A stretch of 27,624 nucleotides of DNA from a virus: the IMG/VR virus record IMGVR_UViG_3300021964_000409, positions 1 to 27,624 of that record; one strand, 5' to 3'. Below the pieces are notes generated by a model. The model did not search any database, was not told the origin of the DNA, and saw only the letters and a list, made by a program, of their open reading frames with translations. Position numbers and translations under genes: made by a program. Below, piece by piece: positions 17,801 to 24,509 of this stretch; positions within the stretch are counted from its first letter, which is position 1, and the number at the start of each line of letters is the position of its first letter.

Positions 17801-19808
17801 GGAACCACATAATACGACCACCGTTAGGTCCTTTTTCACAATTTGCCAAATCATCGTAAGTATAACCAGGTCTGTTTGCCGTTCTCCAAGCCAAGTTCTC
17901 AATAGAGAACATATACTTTTTAGGTCCGCTAGATGAGTAATCATTACCTAACATGTTAGAGGAGTCTTCACCCCTCATTGGTGCAATATTTAAATTGTAT
18001 GTATTATCTAAAACAGAATAAGTGAACTTCCTAATGTTTCCACTTTTCTTTTGTAGGTCACCCATATTGTAAAATGGCGTATCTTTTGTAAACACACGAC
18101 AAAACTCATAACCTTCAGTGTAGTTATTTTCACTTGAATATCTTACAACTCTTGAACCTTTACTTAAAATCTTATATCCGTCAGAGAATTTTTTACTTAC
18201 CTGATTTATGGCATTTCCCGCATGTTCTAATTTCTTATCACTACCATCGGCAGCATCAATAAGTTTTTGTGTATTGTCTAATATTGAACCTGCTTTGTAT
18301 TGGTAGATTGAATTATTACTCGTTTTAGAACCGAAAGTACTCTTAGTTGCAGTCCAAGAACTATCTGTCGGTTGTGAAGGGTTGTCATTTGTTGGACCAG
18401 GTCTTTTACCATATTGACCTTCACTCGAATCACTTGACCATACAAAACCACCTGTTATACCACCTGTATCGTAAGTTGATGTAGTGTTTAAACCAAACTG
18501 AAAATCATTTTCAGGACCTTCATATTCTTTACCTAATGCACCGTAACCAAATACAGGTGATTGCGTCGCATAACCATATTTGTCAACTGGCATCGCATCC
18601 GCAGGGAATACAATATCCGTAGGTTCAGAAGTCCTTTTACCTATATAATAGTTACCTGAGGGTGCACCTAAGTTGAGGTCATTTAAGAAATTTGCTCTAT
18701 AATCAGGACGATAGTCATTAAACTCTAAGTTGTTGAAAAGACTTGATGATTGACCTTGTCCTGTATTGGCTAAAAATATATCTGAAGATGTTCTGTTATT
18801 TGGTAATTCTAATTTTTTTACAAATTTCGAAACTCCATTAGCACCTAACGCTTTAGCAGCACTACCAACAGCATTGATACCTACATTCACTAAACTCGTT
18901 CTTTGTACTTGTTCTAAAAAACTTCTTTTTTGTGGTAATGAAAAATAATCACCAGGTATAAAAGAGTATGGTGCAGTAACACCAGCAATTCTTGAAATAA
19001 AATCTAATCCTTTACCTATAATCGAATCGGGTTGTGAAATATTCCAATTTGGTTCAATAAGTGGTACTCTACCAGCAGCTATACCTAAAGCTCGGAACGG
19101 GTCATTCGCGGCATCAATAACATTTGCTCGTCCTAATGTTTGTTGATATACATTCCCATCACGTCTTGTTTTCCAATCTCTTTGTAATAACTTAGCACCT
19201 ATTTGCATTAAGTCAGAATCTTCGGTCAATCTACCATCAGAACCTTGTGGGTCATCAGATATTAATATCTGATATGGTGAGTATAGTGATGAAATAAATT
19301 TGTAGTAAGTATCTCTTTGTTGAATTGGGTCTCTTTGATATTCTATAGGACTACCAGCAACTAAATTTAGAGGTATAATATTAGTTTTAACAACATCTTG
19401 AATATCTATCTCATCATCCCAACCTGCTTGTGGACCAAACTCATTTTTAATAAAAGAATCTTTTTGTGAATCTGCAGTTGTTTTTGAAGGTTCAGAAGCG
19501 TAGTAATCGTATTCACCTAAATTAGATTGTGTACCATTATCTTCATTTATATCAACAACGTCCCCATAACTTGAATTTGTATTTTCAGGACCGTAGGCAT
19601 TTTTAACATATAATAACTTTTCTTGGTCATCACCAATGTCAACCAATGAAGGACTATCAATAACCGCCAAATCATCAATATTCAAATCACCTATGGCCGG
19701 TTTTGATTTTGGTGAAAAAGCACCAGGATAGTTATAAGGTGGTAAGTTCCTTACAAGTAACTTTTTTCTAAAGTTTTCAGTTGAATTAAATGATAATGGA
19801 CTACTCAT
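14817..19808 (-). CDS. Large baseplate/tail structural protein (1663 aa) with internal OmpA-like domain
   Basis: A multi-domain virion protein with no signal peptide. Residues 1-550 are poorly conserved-looking, Gly/Ser/Asn-rich structural sequence. Residues about 550-780 (GGRIMWFPPYDMRVDE, NEFLGRPEPVYTY, GNLSWKIVVDHPSIMNLL) and 1135-1220 (LRIGDFYHSKIVINSLNI, IADVSLSFNFIGG) read like beta-sandwich tube-initiator or baseplate domains. Between them, residues about 810-998 form an OmpA-like module: VFYFDN, VNISILGAAS, YNKKLSQRRISSVINWL and a closing CRRVRIRM. The C-terminal third is helical and charged (LNEILDELQLYYESAYVESV). The gene follows the tape measure by 39 nt and overlaps the gp53-like gene, so a baseplate or tail-tube-initiator role is likely; a specific T4 counterpart (gp48 or gp54) is a guess. 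Confidence 0.82.
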   Translation of the reverse strand: MSSPLSFNSTENFRKKLLVRNLPPYNYPGAFSPKSKPAIGDLNIDDLAVIDSPSLVDIGDDQEKLLYVKNAYGPENTNSSYGDVVDINEDNGTQSNLGEYDYYASEPSKTTADSQKDSFIKNEFGPQAGWDDEIDIQDVVKTNIIPLNLVAGSPIEYQRDPIQQRDTYYKFISSLYSPYQILISDDPQGSDGRLTEDSDLMQIGAKLLQRDWKTRRDGNVYQQTLGRANVIDAANDPFRALGIAAGRVPLIEPNWNISQPDSIIGKGLDFISRIAGVTAPYSFIPGDYFSLPQKRSFLEQVQRTSLVNVGINAVGSAAKALGANGVSKFVKKLELPNNRTSSDIFLANTGQGQSSSLFNNLEFNDYRPDYRANFLNDLNLGAPSGNYYIGKRTSEPTDIVFPADAMPVDKYGYATQSPVFGYGALGKEYEGPENDFQFGLNTTSTYDTGGITGGFVWSSDSSEGQYGKRPGPTNDNPSQPTDSSWTATKSTFGSKTSNNSIYQYKAGSILDNTQKLIDAADGSDKKLEHAGNAINQVSKKFSDGYKILSKGSRVVRYSSENNYTEGYEFCRVFTKDTPFYNMGDLQKKSGNIRKFTYSVLDNTYNLNIAPMRGEDSSNMLGNDYSSSGPKKYMFSIENLAWRTANRPGYTYDDLANCEKGPNGGRIMWFPPYDMRVDENVSTRWTSNEFLGRPEPVYTYNNTTRVGNLSWKIVVDHPSIMNLLIDKELKGQNGEAVNAIVDSFIAGCLNYDIYDLVAKYPQFSLSDIYEIVNKITSVEDYKTEVREIPPQIQTEKPKQDDKKLTNFKEEELVFYFDNDIPGPAGTRPNWDETVSVSYDSTYNTYIGREATILNNQPDETKKSAMVQFFETIKSSYNLNKEFTTKLGETLKQGNSVNISILGAASPVASDEYNKKLSQRRISSVINWLREIPIEGGGKIGNYIDDKKLTINQLPQGEQGTVSDVNGNTVDCTTVPSTGTDAEFSQGAMACRRVRIRMDNEIVPETSTKTEEPAEPTTDSNGVTQETSNIRTTNTVETQESRVRQDIAKRVLRRTLSECNYFDMVQQDSPAVYESIKEKFKYFQPVFHSITPEGLNSRLTFLQQCMRPGDTIPTIQKDSTGRVTRVYNDAFNTAFGAPPVCVLRIGDFYHSKIVINSLNIRYEPLMLDMNPEGIGVQPMIADVSLSFNFIGGEGLKEPVAKLQNALSFNYYANTEMYDDRADVTDVSASQFDAQILESIQLENGNTDPRQTEENQRLGGVSIGNILTQQNVAETGAISGTSDYKGIMKDITTHNKSYAESVLSSLEEINNTYLYGGLKLFVNLRDYSDGTVNGVDTNMFGKSAYLQDNVDSTYNFCVTTVDSGTCPLIDYGNFGLFKNSLIDSYKNSIKSLMEEKKNEYVLNMETNLQRLSSDETTLIFDIDKLNYVVTQSAGSNTGSDGYQTKQGSTVIFSVSGTSDVDVSSPGTPLDTLEELSNDFSVIGSDMRELYTKLESYYLITTFSNEWNDNFTYSVYPDNTTLKKKSALVRTSKEKRINSPAEVSLFTLLGKDIKDDKNKVFNKLINGMTFKNNRQKERFSKELNEILDELQLYYESAYVESVKAFDSFKNEYFNDKYSQYLPYNQDKARTFTFSKITSSSLSDDLITLYEQVNTGDKTTFNGKKRLK
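16815..17381 (-). other. OmpA-like (peptidoglycan-binding) domain inside the 1663-aa baseplate protein
   Basis: Encodes residues about 810-998. The core YNKKLSQRRISSVINWL fits the OmpA C-terminal signature NxxLSxxRAxxVxxxL very well, and the domain closes with RRVRIRM as in the family. The family's GHTD, whose Asp contacts diaminopimelate, reads GAAS here, while the Arg of LSxRR is kept. The first strand and second strand are about 80 residues apart, longer than usual, implying an insertion. Confidence 0.72.
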
Positions 19809-19847
19809 CTATTCTTTTATTAGATAAATAGATTGTTGATTGATTTT

Positions 19848-21797
19848 TTATACATAACCAGGTGTTGAATTACCTAAAGGTGAACTCAGTCGGTCTATTA
19901 ACTGTTTTCTAACCGCCGCGGTAAATTCAGGACTCTTCATCATTCTTTCAAATTCTTGATTATTCACACCTGTAACATTTAAATCCATCCTAAAAGTTCC
20001 TCCGACATTAACATTTTGTTCCGTAACACCTCGAGAACTATTACGTGTTAGATTAGTACCAACAACAACCTCATCCATCCTATCTAAACTAAACGTATCT
20101 TTACCCGCTTTAATAACCTGTGCACTTCCTGGTGAAAAATAACCATCATTCATACCCTGATAATTATTACTACTAATTGCAGTTATAAGGTCCTGAATAG
20201 TGGTGTTTAGTGCATTAGCAGATACCGTCAAAGTACCTAACCCGTCTGAAAATTGGTTCATTTCTTCAGTTACAACCGAGGTACCTTCAGGTACTTCAGG
20301 GTCAATCCTTGATAATGATTCACTAATATTATTAGGTAACTCATCAAACAATTTTTCCATCTCATCTTGAAATGATTCAAAGGTTGTTTTCAAACTATTA
20401 CCTAACTCATCTGAACCTGTGACAAAATCCGTAACTGTTTTGGTAAATTCAGATTTTTGTACAAACGCCTCAATAGTTTGTGTTGTTTGTTCTCCAGTTG
20501 CATCCGCAACAGCTCTCATTAAACTTTCTAAATCTTCACCTCTAGAACCTGGTTCTCCTGATGCATATCCACCAGCCAAGATACCTGATGTTTGTATTTT
20601 TGATAATGCAACTAATTGTTTTTCTTGTATACTAAGTTGTTTTTCAGCAATCTGTCGTTCACTTAATGAAGCAGTATCTCTAGCCTTTTCCAAAGCTTTG
20701 AATTCTTCAGAACTTTTATCTTGTAGAACAGACAAATCTGTAATTGGTTTTTTCAAGTCTGGTAGATTTAAACTTATCTGACCATCAGGACCTATTTCAG
20801 CTAAATTAGCAACTAATTGTTTAGTATCTTTATCAAGACCTGTGAAATCTAATGATTCCATGACTTTTTGTTCCTTAGCAGCCTTAACTGCAGTATTGGC
20901 TAAATCTTCATAAGTCATACCAAGAGCATCCGCCTGAGCACGTAACCTTCTCATTTCAACACCAGTAATCTTAAACTCACCAGTTTCTTCGTTGAACATT
21001 ACTGCCGATTTTGCAGTATCTACAATGGCATTTTGAAGACCTTCCATGTCATTCTCAGCCATATACATCAACTTAAATGGGTCTGCTAAATCACCAACAG
21101 CACCACCTAGTATTTGCATTTCCGCAGCCAAATCAATCGCCTTCTCAGGACTTAACAAATCCGCAGCTAATTTTGTGATAGAACTAAAATCCATACGAAG
21201 AGCTTGAGCTCTTGCAACCATTCTACCTAACCCTTCAACACCATTTTGAAATCCATACGCATTAACAAGTTTAAGATTTTCACCTGTTGTTTTTAAGAAT
21301 TGACTAACGTTTAGACCATAACTTCTAGCAACTTGAGTCAACTGTTGTGTTTTTTCAATAGCAGCATCTGTTCCTTGACCTAAATCTTGAAACCCTGTAA
21401 CCATTGAACCTATTTCTTCCGCTGTTAAATTTGTTGTCCTTTGTAATGTTACTAAACTTTCTAACTGTTCTGATGTAAGATAGTTATTTCTTTGTAATGA
21501 TTGTGATATCGATTTATAAATGTTTACATTGTCCTCTAAAGTTGCACCAATTTCAACAGTACTCTTAAATGATTCAACTAAACTTTTTTGTATACTTCTA
21601 GAAGCATCACCCACTTGACCAAAAACAGTTCTCGCAACTTGTTTAGCCTGATTTTCAACGGTTTTTAAACCTTCAATAAATTGTTGTGGTTTAACTGCAT
21701 TTAATGCAGCTTCACTCGCATTTTTAATAAAATTACCATCACCACCTGGTGTTGCGAAAGGACCTGTACCTGCATTAGAGTTATCTTGAAAAAACAT
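19848..21797 (-). CDS. 29: Tail tape measure protein (gp29-like)
   Basis: A 649-residue, largely helical protein that sets tail length and sits inside the tail tube until ejection. It is rich in Ala, Gln, Glu, Ser and Thr, with long predicted helices. The repeated-helix style (ARTVFGQVGDASRSIQKSL, then LTAEEIGSMVTGFQDLGQG) and Gly-rich breaks (ILAGGYASGEPG) are typical of tape measure proteins, as is a C-terminal beta-rich segment ending near the tube tip (DEVVVGTNL). Length compares well with T4 gp29 (590 residues, about 100 nm tail), suggesting a similar tail length. It follows directly after the overlapping chaperone pair, which is the conserved position for tape measure genes in contractile and non-contractile phages. 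ATG at 21797 is preceded 16 nt upstream by a TATTTAT motif. Confidence 0.88.
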   Translation of the reverse strand: MFFQDNSNAGTGPFATPGGDGNFIKNASEAALNAVKPQQFIEGLKTVENQAKQVARTVFGQVGDASRSIQKSLVESFKSTVEIGATLEDNVNIYKSISQSLQRNNYLTSEQLESLVTLQRTTNLTAEEIGSMVTGFQDLGQGTDAAIEKTQQLTQVARSYGLNVSQFLKTTGENLKLVNAYGFQNGVEGLGRMVARAQALRMDFSSITKLAADLLSPEKAIDLAAEMQILGGAVGDLADPFKLMYMAENDMEGLQNAIVDTAKSAVMFNEETGEFKITGVEMRRLRAQADALGMTYEDLANTAVKAAKEQKVMESLDFTGLDKDTKQLVANLAEIGPDGQISLNLPDLKKPITDLSVLQDKSSEEFKALEKARDTASLSERQIAEKQLSIQEKQLVALSKIQTSGILAGGYASGEPGSRGEDLESLMRAVADATGEQTTQTIEAFVQKSEFTKTVTDFVTGSDELGNSLKTTFESFQDEMEKLFDELPNNISESLSRIDPEVPEGTSVVTEEMNQFSDGLGTLTVSANALNTTIQDLITAISSNNYQGMNDGYFSPGSAQVIKAGKDTFSLDRMDEVVVGTNLTRNSSRGVTEQNVNVGGTFRMDLNVTGVNNQEFERMMKSPEFTAAVRKQLIDRLSSPLGNSTPGYV

Positions 21798-21825
21798 TTT
21801 GTGTTATTTTACAATAAATAGATTC

Positions 21826-22035
21826 TTATTTATTTTTTTGTTTTTCATATATTTCCTGTTGTTTATCAAAATCTTCAACTATTTTATTTATAAAATATTT
21901 TCGTTCAAATACAGGCATATATAACATATCACGATAACTAAAGTTAACGTGTTTAGCTAAAAAATAAAATTCATCTAATTGTAATTTTTTATAATCAGAA
22001 GAAAGGTCGAAAAAACTCCGCCCCGAAAGTGACAT
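21826..22035 (-). CDS. Second tail-chaperone ORF (69 aa), possibly expressed by frameshift from the gp26-like gene
   Basis: A short helical ORF between the gp26-like gene and the tape measure. Its body (LDEFYFLAKHVNFSYRDMLY, then MPVFERKYFINKI) has the look of the C-terminal 'T' segments of tail assembly chaperones. It overlaps the upstream gene by 41 nt in another frame. It has its own ATG at 22035, but an AGGAG lies 15 nt upstream, which is far, and an in-frame TGA stands just before the ATG. In the overlap both frames share a T6 run (22015-22010). A +1 or -2 slip there would give a fusion of about 307 residues. Independent translation from the ATG remains possible. Confidence 0.75.
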   Translation of the reverse strand: MSLSGRSFFDLSSDYKKLQLDEFYFLAKHVNFSYRDMLYMPVFERKYFINKIVEDFDKQQEIYEKQKNK

Positions 22036-22750
22036 TGATACTCACTTTTTCTCCTGACGGGGCTAAAATTTCACGTCTTAAGTCAAGACGAGGTTCTGCC
22101 AATCTTAATTGTTGTCTGATGTACTTAGCATCTGAAATTGGCATTTGTGTAATAAACACAGATATATTTTGTTTATTTTCATCACTGTCTAAGGTTACAA
22201 TTTGTTTTTCCAATCTTTTTGTAGCAACAGGAGCCACCATACCTTCAGGGTAAGTGTTTTGTATTCTATCTATTTCTTCTTGTTCACCAATATTTAATAA
22301 TTTACATTGAACAACTTTTCCTGAAGAAGGTAGTTTTAATTCAAATAAACCATTTTCATTAGGTTGTAATTCGGGTGTTATAAAATTAATTTCATCTAAC
22401 TGAATTTCAGTCTCAAAATCTTTTTTAGTTATTGGGTCAATCGTCTGTATTCTATACCCCGTACCAAACGCAGTATTTCTTAAGAATAATAATATTGCCT
22501 GAACATCACCATCTAATAATTCTTCAACATTAAAGTTTGGTTCGTATATCTTTTGTTTCAACAAAGTTTTTATCAAACCTTCACTTTGTATCATATTAGG
22601 TGACATCAAAATATTTTCATCATTAGCAGTAAGATATCCCACTTTTATTGATGATTTTTTGTTTTTATAAAATTTACCACCTGAAGGAAGCTTCACCACA
22701 TCGTGTGGTAAGTTCATGTTCATTTGTCCGTATTGTTCTGCTGTATTCAT
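21995..22750 (-). CDS. 26: gp26-like baseplate hub / tail assembly chaperone
   Basis: A 251-residue soluble protein resembling the T4-like gp26/gp51 family, which acts in baseplate hub and tail assembly. Typical points are the opening LPHDVVKLPSGGKFY, a loaded middle (TANDENILMSP, LKQKIYEPNFNVEELLDGD), and the second LPSSGKVVQCKLLNIGEQ block. Such proteins usually act as assembly factors and may not stay in the virion. It starts after the terminator that follows the tail tube gene, within about 12 nt of the end of its U-tract, so a promoter must overlap that terminator or transcription must read through. Its last 41 nt overlap the next small ORF. Assignment as gp26 rather than gp51 is uncertain. 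Confidence 0.77.
   Translation of the reverse strand: MNTAEQYGQMNMNLPHDVVKLPSGGKFYKNKKSSIKVGYLTANDENILMSPNMIQSEGLIKTLLKQKIYEPNFNVEELLDGDVQAILLFLRNTAFGTGYRIQTIDPITKKDFETEIQLDEINFITPELQPNENGLFELKLPSSGKVVQCKLLNIGEQEEIDRIQNTYPEGMVAPVATKRLEKQIVTLDSDENKQNISVFITQMPISDAKYIRQQLRLAEPRLDLRREILAPSGEKVSINVTFGAEFFRPFF
22010..22015 (-). promoter_or_regulatory. Candidate frameshift site (T6 run) in the chaperone overlap
   Basis: On the minus strand the upstream frame reads GAG TTT TTT CGA. The downstream ORF lies in the +1 (equivalently -2) frame, and TTT can re-pair perfectly after either slip, continuing as TTC GAC into the small ORF. Stops in the two frames confine any shift to about 21997-22046. Confidence 0.45.
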
Positions 22751-22762
22751 ATATTTTTAAAT

Positions 22763-22792
22763 AAAAAAAACCATAGGGTTGCCCCTATGGTT
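22763..22792 (-). terminator. Rho-independent terminator after the tail tube gene
   Basis: On the minus strand AACCATAGGG, loop GCAA (a GNRA-type tetraloop), CCCTATGGTT, running into eight T (22770-22763). A perfect ten-base stem with U-tract, 36 nt after the tail tube stop. It would limit read-through from the abundant tube gene into the low-abundance chaperone and tape measure genes. Confidence 0.92.
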
Positions 22793-22828
22793 AAATATAT
22801 GACATTTATTTTTTTCGTAAATACTATA

Positions 22829-23317
22829 TTAGTAAACCAAAATACATCTATCAGGACGAAGAGTTGCCGTGATTGTTGCCAACCCATCATCACTATATCC
22901 TAATGAATCGAAGTTTACATCTGTTAAGAATGTACCTTGTAAAATCCATTTTTCAACAGCAACACCTGTAGGGTCTAACATTTCAAGGTCAATATCTTTC
23001 TTATAACCTGCAGCGTATCCCATACGTCCTGTTACAGACTCAGAGTGAAGACGTACCCACTCCATAAGTGCTTGTGATGCTGAAGGACCGATTGGGTCAC
23101 GGAATGTCACATTAATAGTGTTCCAGTTAAATCGTCCTGCAACGAATGTTGATGTGTTCAAAAATGGAATCTCAGTTGCTCCAATAGTCACTTGTGGTCG
23201 TGAAGTAGATTCAACGTACCAAGAGTTGATACCCAACGATGAAGGGAAAGTAAGGACGAATCGATTCTTTCTTTTTGGTTCATACGGTGTGGGCATTTTC
23301 ATTAATAAATCAGCCAT
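22829..23317 (-). CDS. 19: Tail tube protein (gp19)
   Basis: A 162-residue tail tube subunit, one of the most abundant virion proteins, which stacks in hexameric rings to form the DNA conduit. It has the gp19 family pattern: PYEPKRKNRFVLTFPSSLG at the start, SRPQVTIGATEIPFLN, then FNWNTINVTFRDPIGPSASQ and the closing LGYSDDGLATITATLRPDRC. Length matches T4 gp19 (163 residues). The gene stands alone: a 126-nt AT-rich gap with a TATTTAT motif precedes it and a strong terminator follows, as expected for a gene needing high, separate expression. Start ATG at 23317 is supported by the family length. Confidence 0.94.
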   Translation of the reverse strand: MADLLMKMPTPYEPKRKNRFVLTFPSSLGINSWYVESTSRPQVTIGATEIPFLNTSTFVAGRFNWNTINVTFRDPIGPSASQALMEWVRLHSESVTGRMGYAAGYKKDIDLEMLDPTGVAVEKWILQGTFLTDVNFDSLGYSDDGLATITATLRPDRCILVY

Positions 23318-23443
23318 AGTATTTTGGTTTTAATTTGTTTCTTTTATTTTCTTATAAATATTATGAGTTTGAAAAAATTTTTCTATTTACTTTATTTTAG
23401 AAATCAATTACTCATAGAATGAGCCCAGATTTACTGAAATACT
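23318..23443. other. AT-rich intergenic region upstream of the tail tube gene
   Basis: A 126-nt gap with no gene. It holds an A6T5 tract (23372-23382), a TATTTAT motif on the minus strand (23360-23354, 36 nt before the tube ATG), and a weak CTCAT/ATGAG inverted repeat (23411-23423) with no U-tract. It probably contains the tube gene promoter. Confidence 0.5.
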
Positions 23444-24298
23444 TTAAACTTCCTGTTTTTCTCCTCCTTTTGTTAAATAAGTTTTAACTAGTTTATCTTT
23501 ATCTTCTTTATCTAGAATATCTTTAATCTTCTCGATATTACCTGCATCATCATCTGAAAATCCGATATTAGGTACAAAATTGTTTTTTATATCATTTTTA
23601 AAGTAAGCAGATTTTTCACCTAACTCCTTTGCCATATTTTTGACGTAAGATAGGAAGTTTCTTAAAGCAACGATTTTCCCCTCTTCAGGATTAGCAGCAC
23701 TACCCTCACCATAAGTAACAGGGTGGAACTTAGCCAAATCTAAATAAAAGTCAATCATCTCTTTGTCACTCATTTTTCTTTCATCAAAATATTCACGGTA
23801 TTTTTTTAGGTTATTTAATAGTTCGTTTCTACTAATACCATTGTGGTCGGTCACAATCATATTATAAACCGCCTCACGAAGGGTGTTAGGGTTGTGTCCC
23901 CTCGCAGTGATTATTGAAAAAATCGACCCCCCATTTATTGCCTCAACAAAATCATCCCATGAAGGACCTGGTTTTGCCATCATAGCATCGATGATAAATG
24001 CCTTATCCCCCTGAACACCAAAATTACGGTAAGGGTTTTCTGCATAGTTTACAATTCTTTTGTTTTTATAGTCGAAAGGTTCTTTACCTATAATCTCTCT
24101 ATACTCGGCAAAGTCTTCAGTACTCATACCAACCTCATCACCATTTTCATCCATCAAAATAATTTGTGTCGGCATTGTAACTATATTATCATCCCAGTCA
24201 AAAGCATAGTACTTTAAATCAGGTTCACCCGCTTCATCGAAACCTTCTCTTAATTGTTTCTCTTCAGCATATTCTTTAATAATCTTACGTAAATTCAT
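23444..24298 (-). CDS. HAD-superfamily phosphatase-like protein
   Basis: A 284-residue protein with HAD-fold motifs in order: motif I AFDWDDNIV (nucleophile Asp34, acid/base Asp36), motif II SIITARGHN (Thr131), a possible motif III lysine in EEGKIVALRN (Lys208), and motif IV NIGFSDDDAGNIEKI (Asp249-251). All catalytic positions seem intact, so it should be an active phosphohydrolase; the substrate cannot be told. Residues 1-20 form a charged amphipathic helix (MNLRKIIKEYAEEKQLREG) outside the HAD core, perhaps a docking peptide. It lies between the sheath and tube genes, an odd place for an enzyme, and its ATG overlaps the stop of the 47-residue ORF (TAATG), implying coupling. It could be a virion-associated enzyme or a cargo gene in the late operon. 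Confidence 0.87.
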   Translation of the reverse strand: MNLRKIIKEYAEEKQLREGFDEAGEPDLKYYAFDWDDNIVTMPTQIILMDENGDEVGMSTEDFAEYREIIGKEPFDYKNKRIVNYAENPYRNFGVQGDKAFIIDAMMAKPGPSWDDFVEAINGGSIFSIITARGHNPNTLREAVYNMIVTDHNGISRNELLNNLKKYREYFDERKMSDKEMIDFYLDLAKFHPVTYGEGSAANPEEGKIVALRNFLSYVKNMAKELGEKSAYFKNDIKNNFVPNIGFSDDDAGNIEKIKDILDKEDKDKLVKTYLTKGGEKQEV

Positions 24299-24441
24299 TA
24301 TTTTTCTTTAGAAACTTTATTAATTAATCTTTCTAATTGTTCTTCTGAAATAACAATATTTTGTGGTTTTTCAGAAAAAGTTTTCTTATCAGAATTGTCG
24401 ATGTTTAACGCTTCGTTTAGATATTTCTTTTTAAATTCCAT
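24298..24441 (-). CDS. Small ORF (47 aa) between sheath and HAD genes
   Basis: ATG at 24441 opens MEFKKKYLNEALNIDNSDKK and ends SEEQLERLINKVSKEK. It is very charged, Lys/Glu-rich, with a C-terminal amphipathic helix preceded by NIVIS. The stop shares its last base with the ATG of the HAD gene (TAATG), typical of coupled phage genes. A leader AAAAAAAGACAATA precedes the start. No family recognised. Tight coupling and fitting into the gap between two genes support it being real. Confidence 0.65.
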   Translation of the reverse strand: MEFKKKYLNEALNIDNSDKKTFSEKPQNIVISEEQLERLINKVSKEK

Positions 24442-24464
24442 TATTGTCTTTTTTTAAGGCTATA

Positions 24465-24490
24465 AAGGGGGGAACTTTCGAACCCCCCTT
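24465..24490 (-). terminator. Hairpin (attenuator or terminator) after the tail sheath gene
   Basis: On the minus strand AAGGGGGG, a ten-base loop, CCCCCCTT, then TTATAG. The G/C-only stem is strong but the following U-run is short, so it may attenuate or protect the sheath mRNA 3' end rather than end transcription fully. It lies 20 nt after the sheath stop. Confidence 0.65.
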
Positions 24491-24509
24491 CTTTTATTAA
24501 TTATCTATA

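Noticed and set aside
20419-20781. 120-codon plus-strand ORF within the tape measure gene
   Set aside because: Antisense shadow; the tape measure frame is well supported by length, composition and position.
22016-22025. Mu-like GGGGCG slippery site in the chaperone overlap
   Set aside because: A -2 shift on GGG would re-pair with TCG, which is poor; the nearby T6 run allows perfect re-pairing.
23411-23423. CTCAT/ATGAG inverted repeat after the HAD gene as a terminator
   Set aside because: Only five base pairs and no following U-run on the coding strand.
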